Below are positions 8,055-17,275 of a stretch of DNA of 64,000 nucleotides, piece after piece. Both the position numbers and the translations under genes were made by a program. The DNA is from Actinomycetospora callitridis (GTDB lineage: Bacteria > Actinomycetota > Actinomycetes > Mycobacteriales > Pseudonocardiaceae): assembly GCF_028737265.1 (NCBI RefSeq), contig NZ_JAQZAK010000003.1, positions 496,001 through 560,000 of the forward strand, written 5' to 3'. A model generated the notes under the pieces. The model ran no database searches and was not told where the DNA came from. It saw nothing but the letters and a program-made list of their open reading frames with translations. Positions within the stretch are counted from its first letter, which is position 1; each line of letters begins with the position of its first letter.

Positions 8055-9719
8055 TCAGCTCGCCACGGCCGTGCGGTCCAGCACGTCGAGCACCAGGTTC
8101 GCGACCTCGTCCGCGTGGGAGATGCCCACGACGTGGGACGCGCCCGCGATCTCGACGGTGCGACGGGCGTCCGCGCGCTCCGCCATGATCCGGTGCGCGC
8201 CGACCGGGATGTTGTGGTCGAGCTCGCCGAACACGAACCAGCTGGGGACCGTCTGCCACAGCGCCTGCTGCCCGGCGGGCTCGAACAACGCCTCCTGGGT
8301 GACGGGGCGCTGCGTGATCGCCATCCGCGCGGCCTGGTCGGCCGGGAGGTCGGCGCAGAACTGGGCGTGGTACTTGTCCTCGGCGATGTAGGTGTCGGTG
8401 CCGCCGCCCGCCAGCGGCACCGGGACCAGGGTGTCGCCGAGGGTCGACCCCGGGACGAGCGCCGAGGCGTCGCCGGCGCTCTCCCCCGGCGCGAGGGCGA
8501 ACCCGGCGACGTAGACGAGCGCGACGACGTCGCCGGCGTCCGCGGGGACCCCCGACATGACGGCCCCGCCGTAGGAGTGGCCGACCAGCACCACCGGCCC
8601 GTCGAGGGTCCTGATCAGGTCGGTCAGCAGGGCGGTGTCGGACGCCAGGCTCCGCAGCGGGTTCGCGAACGCGATCACGCGGCCCTCGGCGGGCAGCCGG
8701 TCGAGCAGGCCGTCCCAGCTCGACGACTCGGCATAGGCTCCGTGCACGAGCACGATCGTGGGCGTCATCTCGGTCCTCTCCTCCAGGGTCTGCGGGCGTG
8801 GCGGGGGGCGACGGAACCGTCGCCGGGCGGGCCCCGCTCCCGCGAGGAAGCCGGACACGATCTCGGCCACCTGCTCGGGCTGGTCCTCGACGAGGAAGTG
8901 GCTGGCGTCCAGCCCCCGCCCCGCGACGCGCCGGGCCCACGGCCGCCAGACGTCGAGGACGTCGCCGTAGAACCGCGGCAACGCGCCCCGCGCGCTCCAC
9001 AGCGCCAGGAGCGGGCACTCGATGTGGCGCCGCCCCCGGTCCGCCTCGTCGTGCTCGCGGTCGATGCCGGCTCCGGCGCGGTAGTCCTCGCAGATCGCCT
9101 CGACCGTCCCGGGGTCGTCGAGCAGCTCCCGGTAGGCCGCCATCAGGTCCGGCGGATAGCGGTCCGGAGCGGCGCCGAGGCCGAGGGCGCGGACGTGGAG
9201 GTCGAAGAACGCGTCCGGATCGGCGCCGATGAGCCGCTCGGGCAACGGGGCGGGCTGGGCGAGGAACGCCCAGTGCCAGTAGCCGAGCGCCATCGCGGCG
9301 TCGGCGCGCGCCCACACCTCCCCGGTGGGCACGACGTCGAGCGCGCCCGCCGCGGTGATGCGCTCGGGATGGTCGAGCCCCATCCGGTAGGCCACACGGC
9401 CACCGCGGTCGTGCCCGACGACCGCGAAGGCCTCGTGCCCGAGCGCGGACATCGCCTCCGTCAGGTCGAGCGCGAGCGCCCGCTTCGAGTGGGCGGCGTG
9501 GTCGGGCGTCGGTGTCGGCCGGAAGGAGGCCCCGTACCCGGGGAGGTCCGCGACGACGACGGTGTACCGGACGCTCAGGAGCGCGGCAGTGGTGTGCCAC
9601 ATGAGGTGGGTCTGCGGATATCCGTGCAGCAGCAGGATCGGCGGGCCGCTGCCGCCGACCCGGGCGAAGACGGTGCCCCGCCCCGTCGCCACCGTGCGTT
9701 CGGTGAAGGTCTCGAACAC
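8055..9719 (-). CDS. Fused alpha/beta hydrolases: haloacetate dehalogenase-like plus EstC-type hydrolase
   Basis: 554 residues in one frame. Residues 1-295 look like a fluoro/haloacetate dehalogenase: HGYPQTHLMW, nucleophile Asp in GHDRGGRVAYRM, YWHWAFLAQPAPLPERLIG, and the late His in ASHFLVEDQPE. A 22-residue Arg/Pro-rich linker follows. Then residue 318 is a Met starting MTPTIVLVHGAYAESSSWDG, the usual start of a second hydrolase family, with nucleophile Ser in GHSYGGAVMSG and late His in GASHVVGISHADEV. GGAGAGGA stands just before that internal ATG (8768), so the second protein (8055-8768) may also be made alone. The GTG start has AAGGAGGGACC upstream. Confidence 0.8.
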   Translation of the reverse strand: MFETFTERTVATGRGTVFARVGGSGPPILLLHGYPQTHLMWHTTAALLSVRYTVVVADLPGYGASFRPTPTPDHAAHSKRALALDLTEAMSALGHEAFAVVGHDRGGRVAYRMGLDHPERITAAGALDVVPTGEVWARADAAMALGYWHWAFLAQPAPLPERLIGADPDAFFDLHVRALGLGAAPDRYPPDLMAAYRELLDDPGTVEAICEDYRAGAGIDREHDEADRGRRHIECPLLALWSARGALPRFYGDVLDVWRPWARRVAGRGLDASHFLVEDQPEQVAEIVSGFLAGAGPARRRFRRPPPRPQTLEERTEMTPTIVLVHGAYAESSSWDGLLDRLPAEGRVIAFANPLRSLASDTALLTDLIRTLDGPVVLVGHSYGGAVMSGVPADAGDVVALVYVAGFALAPGESAGDASALVPGSTLGDTLVPVPLAGGGTDTYIAEDKYHAQFCADLPADQAARMAITQRPVTQEALFEPAGQQALWQTVPSWFVFGELDHNIPVGAHRIMAERADARRTVEIAGASHVVGISHADEVANLVLDVLDRTAVAS

Positions 9720-9746
9720 GGTCCCTCCTTCCTTCTCGAGCGGCCG

Positions 9747-10706
9747 TCAGGCCGTGCCGAGGGCGTCGCGGAGGAACGCGGTGGCCTGGGCGACGGCCGC
9801 GCGGGTGGCGCGGGTGTCGGTGAGCGAGTTGAGCAGCATGAAGTCGTGCACGGTGCCGTCGTAGCGGACGGTCGTCACCGGCACGCCCGCGCTGCGGAGC
9901 TTCGCCGCGTAGGCCTCTCCCTCGTCCCGCAGGACATCGGCCTCGTCCACCATCAGCAGGGTCGGCGGCAGCCCGCGCACCTGCTCGAGCGTCGCCCGGT
10001 TCGGCGAGGCCGTGATCTCGGATCGCCGGGCGTGGTCGGGGGCGTAGGCGTCCCAGAACCACTCCATCAACGCGCGGCTCAGGTAGTAGCCGGTGGCGAA
10101 GCGGTCGTACGAGTCGGTGTCCATCGCCGCGTCCGTGACGGGGTAGTACATCGACGCCTGCACGAAGGTCACGTCGCCGCGCTCCTCGGCCATGAGCGCC
10201 AGGGCGGCCGTCATGTTGCCGCCGACCGACTCGCCGGCCACCGCCATCCGCGTGGCGTCGAGGCCACGGGCCGCGCCCTCGCGCACGATCCACTGCGCGG
10301 TCGCGTAGCCCTGCTCGATCGCCACCGGGTAGTGCGCCTCGGGCGAGGGGGTGTACTCGACGAACGCCACCGCGGTGCGGGCCCCGACGGCCAGCTCACG
10401 CACCAGGCGGTCGTGCGTCCCGGCGTTCCCGAGGATCCACCCGCCGCCGTGCATGTAGACGACGACGGGCAGCACCGGCCCGGCGTCACGGGGCCGGACG
10501 AGCCGCACGCGCACGTCGCCGACCGCGGCCGGAACGGTCACCCATTCCTCGTCGACGGGCAGCTTGTCCACCGGCTGGGCCTGCAGGTCGTCGAGGACCT
10601 TGCGCGCTCCCTCCGGTCCCAGGTCTTCGAGGAACGGGGGCTTGCCGGTGGCCTCGACGAGGTCCTGCGCGGCGGGTTCGAGGACGACCTGCGGGGTGCC
10701 GGTCAT
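9747..10706 (-). CDS. Alpha/beta hydrolase, HSL-family esterase
   Basis: 319 residues from the ATG at 10706, which overlaps the previous stop (ATGA). Hormone-sensitive-lipase family motifs: HGGGW (oxyanion hole), GESVGGNM with the nucleophile serine (GDSAGGN is commoner), DEADVLRDEGEAYA with the catalytic aspartate, and the histidine in VHDFM. These enzymes hydrolyse short acyl esters. Second gene of the hydrolase operon (11551 to 7640). Cytoplasmic; no signal peptide. Confidence 0.85.
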   Translation of the reverse strand: MTGTPQVVLEPAAQDLVEATGKPPFLEDLGPEGARKVLDDLQAQPVDKLPVDEEWVTVPAAVGDVRVRLVRPRDAGPVLPVVVYMHGGGWILGNAGTHDRLVRELAVGARTAVAFVEYTPSPEAHYPVAIEQGYATAQWIVREGAARGLDATRMAVAGESVGGNMTAALALMAEERGDVTFVQASMYYPVTDAAMDTDSYDRFATGYYLSRALMEWFWDAYAPDHARRSEITASPNRATLEQVRGLPPTLLMVDEADVLRDEGEAYAAKLRSAGVPVTTVRYDGTVHDFMLLNSLTDTRATRAAVAQATAFLRDALGTA

Positions 10707-11551
10707 CGGGCGGCGGTGGGGTCGGCGAGGAAGGCCAGGAGCTCCTGGTTGATCTCGCCGGCGTGGGTCACGCACATGACGTGGGGTCCGCCGTCGATCT
10801 CGACGTAGTGGGCATCGGGCAGGGCCGCGTGCAGGCGCCGCCCCTGGCCCTCGATGGAGAGGATGCGGTCCGCCGTGCCGTGCAGGATCAGGGCCGGGAC
10901 GTCCACGTGCGGGAGGTCAGCGGCGTAGTCGTCGAGCCAGGTCGGGACGCAGGCCCACGTCGCGTACGCGGACGCCTCGGCCCCGGCGTTCCAGAGCGCG
11001 CGGACGGTGTCCTCGCTGACCCGCTTGCCGAGGTAGTCGTCGAGGTTGAGGAAGTCCCCGATCAGCCCGCTGAGCCACGCGAACCTGTCGTCGAGGATGC
11101 CCTGCTGGACGCCGGCGACGGCCTCCGCGTCGACACCCTCGGGGTTCTCGTCGGACTTGGTGAACGACGGGGCCAGGCTCTCGATGAACACGACGCTGCT
11201 GAGGCGGTCGGTGCCGTAGCGACCCATGTACCGGGTCAGCTCGCCGGTGCCGAGCGAGAACCCGACGAGGGTGACGTCGCGCAGGTCGAGCTCGGTCAGC
11301 AGCCGGTCGAGGTCGGCGGCGAGGGTGTCGAAGTCGAAGCCGACGGCGGGCCGGCTCGACCGCCCGAAGCCGCGCCGGTCGTAGTTGATCACGCGGTAGC
11401 CGGCGGCGAGCAGCGGGTGCAGTTGCGGTTCCCACGACCGGCCGTCGAAGGGCCAGCCGTGGATCAGCACGACCGGTCGCCCGCTCCCCTGGTCCTCGTA
11501 GTAGAGGTCGATCGGGGCGCTGTTCTCCTGGCCCACGGTGATCGTGCCCAT
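10703..11551 (-). CDS. Alpha/beta hydrolase, non-haem chloroperoxidase-like
   Basis: 282 residues from the ATG at 11551, behind GAGGAGTTCCGG. Motifs: HGWPFDGRSWEPQLHPLL, YDRRGFGRSSRP, nucleophile Ser in VGFSLGTGELTRYM, Asp in LHGTADRILSIEG, and His in DGGPHVMCVTHAGE. This is the pattern of perhydrolase/non-haem haloperoxidase proteins, which mostly act as esterases in vivo. It is the first gene of the hydrolase operon; the 228-nt gap to the divergent whiB gene should hold both promoters. Confidence 0.87.
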   Translation of the reverse strand: MGTITVGQENSAPIDLYYEDQGSGRPVVLIHGWPFDGRSWEPQLHPLLAAGYRVINYDRRGFGRSSRPAVGFDFDTLAADLDRLLTELDLRDVTLVGFSLGTGELTRYMGRYGTDRLSSVVFIESLAPSFTKSDENPEGVDAEAVAGVQQGILDDRFAWLSGLIGDFLNLDDYLGKRVSEDTVRALWNAGAEASAYATWACVPTWLDDYAADLPHVDVPALILHGTADRILSIEGQGRRLHAALPDAHYVEIDGGPHVMCVTHAGEINQELLAFLADPTAAR

Positions 11552-11779
11552 CCGGAACTCCTCTGCTCGGTGGCCTTGCCCGGCCCGTCCCGGGGGCGAG
11601 AAGGCCTGGCACCGAGCATCGGGCGCGGTGGAGAGGCGCACATCAGTCATCTGTCCATGGCCGTGCACGACGACGGATCGCGAGCACGGTCAGTTGACCG
11701 ATGTGCCGTTCCCGGCGCCGTCGTTGGCTGGGGCCCGCCCCGCCGAGAGGTGCACACCGGTCCGAGGAGCTGAGCGATC

Positions 11780-12103
11780 ATGATCGTGAGCGATGCGGCG
11801 CGGGCGACGGCGGCCGTCCGTTCGCGGTTCCGGACCGTGCTGTTCGCCGGCGGGCCGGTCCCGAGCTGGCACGAGCGTGCCGCGTGCGCGTCGGCGCCCA
11901 CCTCGATGTTCTTCCCCGAGACCGGGGGGACGCTCCAGGCGGTCGCGGTCCGGGCGGCGAAGCGGGTGTGCGCCGGCTGCGTCGTGCGGGAGCAGTGCCT
12001 GGCCGACGTGCTGGCCTACGAGTCGCGGGCGCACCGCCGGTACGGCGTCGCGGGCGGGACCTCCGCGGCACAGCGCTCGCAGTGGTCGGGGCGTCGCCGG
12101 TGA
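11780..12103 (+). CDS. WhiB-family Fe-S regulator
   Basis: 107 residues. Four cysteines in the WhiB arrangement: C in ERAACASAP, then RVCAGCVVREQC (C-x2-C-x5-C), binding a 4Fe-4S cluster that responds to oxygen and nitric oxide. The turn after the cluster is RRYGVAGGTSA, in place of the usual G(V/I)WGG, so the tryptophan is replaced by Ala. WhiB proteins bind the primary sigma factor and act as redox-linked regulators. The subfamily is not certain. Confidence 0.88.
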   Translation: MIVSDAARATAAVRSRFRTVLFAGGPVPSWHERAACASAPTSMFFPETGGTLQAVAVRAAKRVCAGCVVREQCLADVLAYESRAHRRYGVAGGTSAAQRSQWSGRRR

Positions 12104-12148
12104 GCCTGCTGATGGGGCGGGACCTCGGGGTGCTGCCGGCCTCGGGGA

Positions 12149-13213
12149 TCAGCCGATCCCGGGCCGCACGGGGATCTCCGCCCGCACGGTGGTCCCGCGG
12201 CCGCGCGGCGAGCGCACGATCATGCGGCCGCCCAGGGCACCGACCCTGTCCATCAGGCCCGACAACCCGCTCCCCTCCCCGCCGGCCCTGGCGCCGCCGA
12301 CGCCGTCGTCGCGGACCTCCACGGAGAGCTCGGCGTCGTGGAGCCTGATCGACACGCTCGCGGAGGTGGCGGCGGCGTGCTTCGCCGCGTTGGTCAGGGC
12401 CTCGGCGACGAAGAAGTAGGCGTTGTTCTCGACCACCTCGGGCAGTCGCCGCGGGAGCGACCCGTCGACGGTGACCGGCAGCGAGGCGCGCGTCGCGAGA
12501 TCCTCCACCGCCGTGACGAGGCCGCCGTGGGTGAGGATCGGCGGGTGCAGCCCGCTGGCGATCTCGCGGAGGTCGTTGATGGCCTCCCGCGCGTGCGCGA
12601 CCGCCTCGTCGAGCAGCTCCCCCGCCCTCGCGGGATCCCGCGCCACCTCCTCGCGGGCCAGCTGGGTGCTGATGAGCACGCTGACCAGGGACTGCTGGGC
12701 GCCGTCGTGGAGGTCGCGCGCGACCTGGCGGCGGACCACCGCCGAGGCCTCGACGATCCTGCGCTGCGCCGCGCGGCTCTCGGCCTCGCGGATCGCGGCC
12801 GCGTCACGCTCGCGGACCGCCTGCTCCGCGGCGCGACGCTCCGAGACGTCGGTGAACGCGAGCACGGCGCCCTGCCCGCCGCTCAGCGCGATGGGCGCCA
12901 CCCACCAGTCGACCGGGAACAACGACCCGTCGCGGCGTTCGAACCACTCGTCCGCGCCGTGCGCCGCGTCGCCGGAGCGGAACGGCTCCTGCATCGGGCA
13001 GTGGCCGCGCGGGTACGGCGAGCCGTCCGGGAGGCGATGGACGGTGTCGTGGCTGTGGCGGTGGTACAGGTCGCTCGGATGGTCGTAGCCGAGGGCCGCG
13101 ACGGCGGCCGGGTTGGCGAAGACGATCAAGCCCTGATCGTTGAGGACCCAGACGGGCTGCGGGGCGTCCGTCAGGATCTGGGCGAGGAAGTCTGCCGCCG
13201 GCTCCACTCCCAC
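12149..13213 (-). CDS. PAS-domain sensor histidine kinase
   Basis: 354 residues, no membrane segment. A PAS domain (about 8-125: PQPVWVLNDQGLIVFANPAA, then DEWFERRDGSLFPVDWW) is followed by a HisKA_3 dimerisation helix with the phospho-accepting His in RDLHDGAQQSLVS and a HATPase_c domain (VENNAYFFVAEALTNAAKHA, EVRDDGVGGA, GLSGLMDRVGALGG). It probably phosphorylates a NarL-type regulator, such as the one at 2185. GTG start at 13213; an in-frame GTG at 13207 is better spaced from GGAGGGG. Converges on whiB. Confidence 0.88.
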   Translation of the reverse strand: MGVEPAADFLAQILTDAPQPVWVLNDQGLIVFANPAAVAALGYDHPSDLYHRHSHDTVHRLPDGSPYPRGHCPMQEPFRSGDAAHGADEWFERRDGSLFPVDWWVAPIALSGGQGAVLAFTDVSERRAAEQAVRERDAAAIREAESRAAQRRIVEASAVVRRQVARDLHDGAQQSLVSVLISTQLAREEVARDPARAGELLDEAVAHAREAINDLREIASGLHPPILTHGGLVTAVEDLATRASLPVTVDGSLPRRLPEVVENNAYFFVAEALTNAAKHAAATSASVSIRLHDAELSVEVRDDGVGGARAGGEGSGLSGLMDRVGALGGRMIVRSPRGRGTTVRAEIPVRPGIG

Positions 13214-13415
13214 CCCCTCCGGGCACGCCCCGCGGCCCCGGAGAGGTGGTCACTCCCCCGGCGGCCGCCGGCACGACTCTACGGCCGCCGACCGGCGCCG
13301 CGGTGCCCGACGAGATCGGCAGCGAGATCGGCAGTGAGATGACCGACGCGGTCGTCGTCGCCAGGGGCCATGGTGAGCGGGGCTGCACGCCACCCCTCCC
13401 CGACCTGGAGCCGAC

Positions 13416-14423
13416 ATGACCACGAACCACTCGCCGGCACCCGCCTCCGGGCCCCTGCACATCGGTGTCGACGTCGGGGGCACCAAGATCGCCGCAGGTG
13501 TCGTCGACGACGACGGCGCGATCCTCACGTCGACCACCCGCCCGAGCCCCGCCGGCGATGCGCCGCAGACGCTCGGTGCCGTCGTCGACGCGGTGCGCGA
13601 GCTGCGGGCCACCCACGACGTCCTCGCCGTGGGCGTGGCCGCCGCGGGGTTCGTGGACGCCGAGCGCGCCGTGGTCATGTTCGCCCCGAACCTGGCCTGG
13701 CGCGACGAGCCGCTGCGCGACGAGATCGAGCAGCGCACGGGCCTGCCGGCGGTGGTGGAGAACGACGCGAACGCGGTGGCCTGGGCCGAGGCGCGCTTCG
13801 GCGCGGGGCGGGGCGAGAGCCACCTGGTGGCCCTGACCGTGGGCACGGGGATCGGCGGCGGGGTCGTCGTCGACGGCAGGGTGCAACGAGGGCGGTTCGG
13901 GGCGGCCGCGGAGGTCGGCCACGTCGTCATGGTCCCCGGCGGGCGGCCCTGCCCCTGCGGGCTCCAGGGCTGCCTGGAGCAGTACGCGAGCGGCAACGCG
14001 CTCCTGCGTCGGGCCCAGGAGGTGGCGACGACGTCGCCGGTGCTCGCCGGAGACCTCCTGGCCCGGGCCGGGGGGCGCACCGACCACATGGAGGGATGGA
14101 TGGTCACCGAGGCCGCGCGGGCCGGCGACGTCGCGGCCCTCCAGGTCTTCGACGAGGTCGGGGTCTGGCTGGGTCGCGGGATCGCGCAGCTCGCCGCGGT
14201 CCTCGACCCGGGCCTCGTCGTCCTCGGCGGCGGGGTGTCCGCGGCCGGGGACCTCCTCCTCGACCGCGTGCGGGACGCCTACGGCAAGAACCTGACGGGG
14301 CGGGGCCACCGGCCGCTGCTGCGCATCGAGATGGCCGCGTTCGGCCCCGAGGCCGGGATGATCGGCGCGGCCGACCTGGCCCGCGACGTCGCCGGCCGCG
14401 GCGGGGGGACGACGTCGGGGTAG
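13416..14423 (+). CDS. glk: ROK-family glucokinase
   Basis: 335 residues. ATP-binding DVGGTK (19-24), sugar-binding END motif at 115-117 with catalytic D117, TVGTGIGGG (141-149), EVGH (166-169), and the zinc motif CPCGLQGC (179-186), defining the ROK family. It phosphorylates glucose, feeding glycolysis together with the phosphofructokinase at 301. No N-terminal DNA-binding domain is present, so it is a kinase, not a ROK repressor. ATG start preceded by CTGGAG. A sensor kinase gene follows after about 100 nt. Confidence 0.88.
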   Translation: MTTNHSPAPASGPLHIGVDVGGTKIAAGVVDDDGAILTSTTRPSPAGDAPQTLGAVVDAVRELRATHDVLAVGVAAAGFVDAERAVVMFAPNLAWRDEPLRDEIEQRTGLPAVVENDANAVAWAEARFGAGRGESHLVALTVGTGIGGGVVVDGRVQRGRFGAAAEVGHVVMVPGGRPCPCGLQGCLEQYASGNALLRRAQEVATTSPVLAGDLLARAGGRTDHMEGWMVTEAARAGDVAALQVFDEVGVWLGRGIAQLAAVLDPGLVVLGGGVSAAGDLLLDRVRDAYGKNLTGRGHRPLLRIEMAAFGPEAGMIGAADLARDVAGRGGGTTSG

Positions 14424-14521
14424 CCCTCTCCGAGCGGGACTGCCAGGCTGCCGGTGGGAGCGGGTGCCGCTCCCGGTCCTCGTCGTCGACGGCGCGTTCC
14501 CCCTCCTCTCCGGGGTCGTGC

Positions 14522-16195
14522 ATGGACGGGGCCACGTGGTCGTCGCCGAGTCGGGGCGAGCTCCACGACCGCGTCGCGGCGCGCGACGGCCTGCACCGCC
14601 TGGGCCGCGAGCAGGCCGCGCTGCGCCGGGTCGCCGAGCTGGTGGCGCACGGCGCCCCGGCCACGGACGTCTTCGGCGCCGTCGCGGCCGAGGCCGCCGG
14701 GCTGCTGGACGGCCAGGCGACCACCCTGACGAGGTTCGACGGGGCCGCCGCGCTCGTCGTCGTCGCCGCCCCCGCCGGCCCCGCACCGGTCGGGGCGCAC
14801 ATCGCGTTCGGGCGGGACACGTTGCCCGACCGGGTCCTGCGCACCGCCGACGTGGTCCGCGTCGACGACTACACCGGGCAGCCGGACGCCGAGCTCGCCG
14901 CCTCGTTCGGCCTGGGCGCGGCGGTGTCCGCGCCCGTCCTGGTGGCGGGTGAGGTGTGGGGGATGCTCACGGCCACGTCCGGCGACCGCCCCCTGCCGCA
15001 GGACACCGGTCCCCGTCTCGAGCAGTTCGCGCGGCTGGTCGCCGCCGCGCTGGGCAGCAGTCAGGCACGGAGCGATCTCCGTGCGCTCGCCGCCGAGCAG
15101 GCCGCACTGCGCCGGGTCGCCGAGCTCGTGGCGCGCGGGACGGCCTCCGACGACGTGTTCGTCGCCGTCACGGACGAGGCGTCGGCCCTGCTCGGCGACC
15201 TCCCGGTGGCGCTGATGCTCTACGACGACACCGGCGCCGTGGTCGTCGCCACCTGCCACTGCCCGGCGCCCGTCGGCCTCCACGTGCCGTTCAGCGCGGG
15301 CACGGCCGTCGATCGGCTGTACCGCACCGGGCGCCCCGCCCACGTCGACACCTACGAGGGCACCCCGATGGCGGGCATCGCCCGCGACGCCGGCATCGTC
15401 TCGACCACCGCCGTCCCGATCACGGTCGAGGGCCGGGTGCGGGCCACGCTCGTCTCGAGCAACACCCTGCCCGCGACCCGCGACGCCGTGGAGGCGCGCC
15501 TCACCCAGTTCGCCGAGCTGGCCGCCGTGGCGATCGCGAACGCTGACGCCCGGGCCGAGCTCACCGCCTCGCGGGCGCGCGTCGTCGCCACCGCCGACGA
15601 GACCCGCCGACGCCTCCAGCGCGACGTGCACGACGGCGCGCAGCAGCGGCTCGTCCACACGATCATCGCGCTGAAGCTCGCCCGGGACGCCCTCGCCGCC
15701 GGCTCCTCGGCGGCCGACCTCGTCGACGAGGCCCTGGCCAACGCCGAGCGCGCCAACGCCGAGCTCCGCGACCTCGTCCACGGCATCCTGCCGGGCTCGC
15801 TCACCCGTGGGGGCCTGCGCGCCGGGATCGAGTCGCTCGTCGCCGACATCGCAGTGCCCGTCGACGTCGGCGTCACCGCGCCCCGCCTGCCCGCCGCGAC
15901 GGAGACCACCGCCTACTTCGTCGTCGCCGAGGCCCTGACGAACATGGTCAAGCACGCCCGTGCCCGCCGGGCCCGCGTGCAGGTCGACCTGGAGGGCGAC
16001 GACCTCCTGATCGAGGTCCGCGACGACGGCGTCGGCGGTGCGGACCCGACCCTGGGCACCGGACTCGTCGGGCTGCTCGACCGCGTCGACGCCGCGGAGG
16101 GCAGCCTCGCGATCACCAGCCCGATCGGGGTGGGCACCACCGTGCGGGCCACCCTGCCGTGCCGACCCGAGGTCCGGGGGGACGCCGGCACGTGA
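14522..16195 (+). CDS. Tandem-GAF sensor histidine kinase
   Basis: 557 residues from the ATG at 14522. Two GAF domains with clearly duplicated openings (EQAALRRVAELVAHGAPATD and EQAALRRVAELVARGTASDD) are followed by HisKA_3 with the phospho-His in RDVHDGAQQRLVHT and HATPase_c (TTAYFVVAEALTNMVKHARA, EVRDDGVGGADP, GTTVRATLP). No membrane segments. This is a cytoplasmic ligand- or redox-sensing kinase of the NarX type. The GAF domains lack the DosS-type FPxxHPPM haem motif, so it is not part of the Dos pair. Confidence 0.87.
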   Translation: MDGATWSSPSRGELHDRVAARDGLHRLGREQAALRRVAELVAHGAPATDVFGAVAAEAAGLLDGQATTLTRFDGAAALVVVAAPAGPAPVGAHIAFGRDTLPDRVLRTADVVRVDDYTGQPDAELAASFGLGAAVSAPVLVAGEVWGMLTATSGDRPLPQDTGPRLEQFARLVAAALGSSQARSDLRALAAEQAALRRVAELVARGTASDDVFVAVTDEASALLGDLPVALMLYDDTGAVVVATCHCPAPVGLHVPFSAGTAVDRLYRTGRPAHVDTYEGTPMAGIARDAGIVSTTAVPITVEGRVRATLVSSNTLPATRDAVEARLTQFAELAAVAIANADARAELTASRARVVATADETRRRLQRDVHDGAQQRLVHTIIALKLARDALAAGSSAADLVDEALANAERANAELRDLVHGILPGSLTRGGLRAGIESLVADIAVPVDVGVTAPRLPAATETTAYFVVAEALTNMVKHARARRARVQVDLEGDDLLIEVRDDGVGGADPTLGTGLVGLLDRVDAAEGSLAITSPIGVGTTVRATLPCRPEVRGDAGT

Positions 16196-16285
16196 CGCGT
16201 CCTGCGCGGACCGGAGGTCTGGCGGAGTAGCCGAGCGGCGGCGCGCGCCTCGGCCTGCGCATCGACGTCCCCGCGGTCGAGGGAC

Positions 16286-17080
16286 TCACCCCTCCGCGGC
16301 GTCCTCGGGGAAGGCCGGCGGGTCGGACAGCTCCCGCGGTGGGGGCGAGGCCTCGGACACGGGCTCGAGGGCCGTGAGCTGGAAGCGCAGGACGTCCCGG
16401 GAGGGCCCGGGACCGTCGGGGCACCAGCCGAGCACGCCGGTACCGGGCACGGTGAGGCCGCCGAAGGTGCGGTGCTCGAGGATCTCGGCGGCGAAGGGCA
16501 CCTCACGGAAGAACCCGGTGCCCTCGGGGTCGCCCCAACGCACGGTGCTGACCCGGCGGGGCAGGCCGCCCCGGTGCAGGGTGAGGCGAAGCGACACCGG
16601 AGTGCCGGCCACGGCGAAGGACACCGAGACGGTGTCCCGGCTCTCGGCCGTCCAGCACACCGTGTCCGAGGGCAGCAGGACGGGCGGGACCCACATCGCG
16701 CTGAGCGCGGCGTGGGCGACGTCGGCGCGGGCGAGGTCCGGGCCGACGAGCGCGGGGTGGAGGCACCGCCGCAGCAGCGTGGTGCTCCGCCGGGCGCGGC
16801 CTGTCACCCAGGAGTCGACGACCCGCAGGCCGCCGGCCACCCGCATCTCTCGGAAGTAGCCGTGCGCCGGGAGCGTCACCTCGTGGCCGCGGTAGGGCCA
16901 CCAGGAGCGGCCGAGTCGGATCAGCCCGCGGCTGCGGATACGCACCCCGACGACGCCCGCGGCGGCGGGGCACACCGAGGCCTCCCGGTAGCGGTCCGCG
17001 AGCGCGGACGACGCCGCCGTCGCGTCCCCGACGACCGGCTCCGTCCCCCCGAGCGTCCCCCTCGTGTCCATCGCCACCAT
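16286..17080 (-). CDS. DUF6544-like protein
   Basis: 264 residues. GLIRLGRSWWPYRGHEVTLP, ARADVAHAALSAMWVPPVLL, VRWGDPEGTGFFREVPF and HRTFGGLTVPGTGVLGW match the pattern of the DUF6544 family as I recall it, a soluble protein of unknown function. Start: ATG at 17080 behind GGAGGAAACGGG. It is divergent from the SpoIIAA-like gene at 17276; the gap holds a weak DevR-type palindrome, so it may be at the edge of the dormancy regulon. Confidence 0.72.
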   Translation of the reverse strand: MVAMDTRGTLGGTEPVVGDATAASSALADRYREASVCPAAAGVVGVRIRSRGLIRLGRSWWPYRGHEVTLPAHGYFREMRVAGGLRVVDSWVTGRARRSTTLLRRCLHPALVGPDLARADVAHAALSAMWVPPVLLPSDTVCWTAESRDTVSVSFAVAGTPVSLRLTLHRGGLPRRVSTVRWGDPEGTGFFREVPFAAEILEHRTFGGLTVPGTGVLGWCPDGPGPSRDVLRFQLTALEPVSEASPPPRELSDPPAFPEDAAEG

Positions 17081-17203
17081 CCCGTTTCCTCCACCTTCGA
17101 CGCCGTCTCGGGCATCCCGCCCGGAGATCACGGTGGCGCGGGGACCGGGCTCGGCGGCAGGGTCTCCAGCGTCCCGCCGGGCGACCGGAGGGCCTGTCCG
17201 TCC

Positions 17204-17217
17204 GGGCCTTCCGTCCC
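17204..17217. promoter_or_regulatory. Possible DevR-type box (weak)
   Basis: GGGCCTTCCGTCCC differs at two positions from the island consensus GGGNCSWWSGNCCC. It is 59 nt upstream of the ATG at 17276 and 124 nt from the ATG at 17080. Confidence 0.35.
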
Positions 17218-17275
17218 ACGGCAGGAGGCCCTCCGGCCGGGGACCGTCCCGCGCGCGGGGGGATGAACTGGGCAG

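Noticed and set aside
7852..10293. Very long open frame antisense to the hydrolase operon neighbourhood
   Set aside because: Composition is Arg/Pro/Gly/Ala-rich with no domain; the hydrolases in the other frame explain the region.
13370..14521. N-terminal extension of the tandem-GAF kinase over the glucokinase gene
   Set aside because: The extension is out of frame with, and antiparallel in sense to, the ROK motifs; the GAF domain starts after the ATG at 14522.
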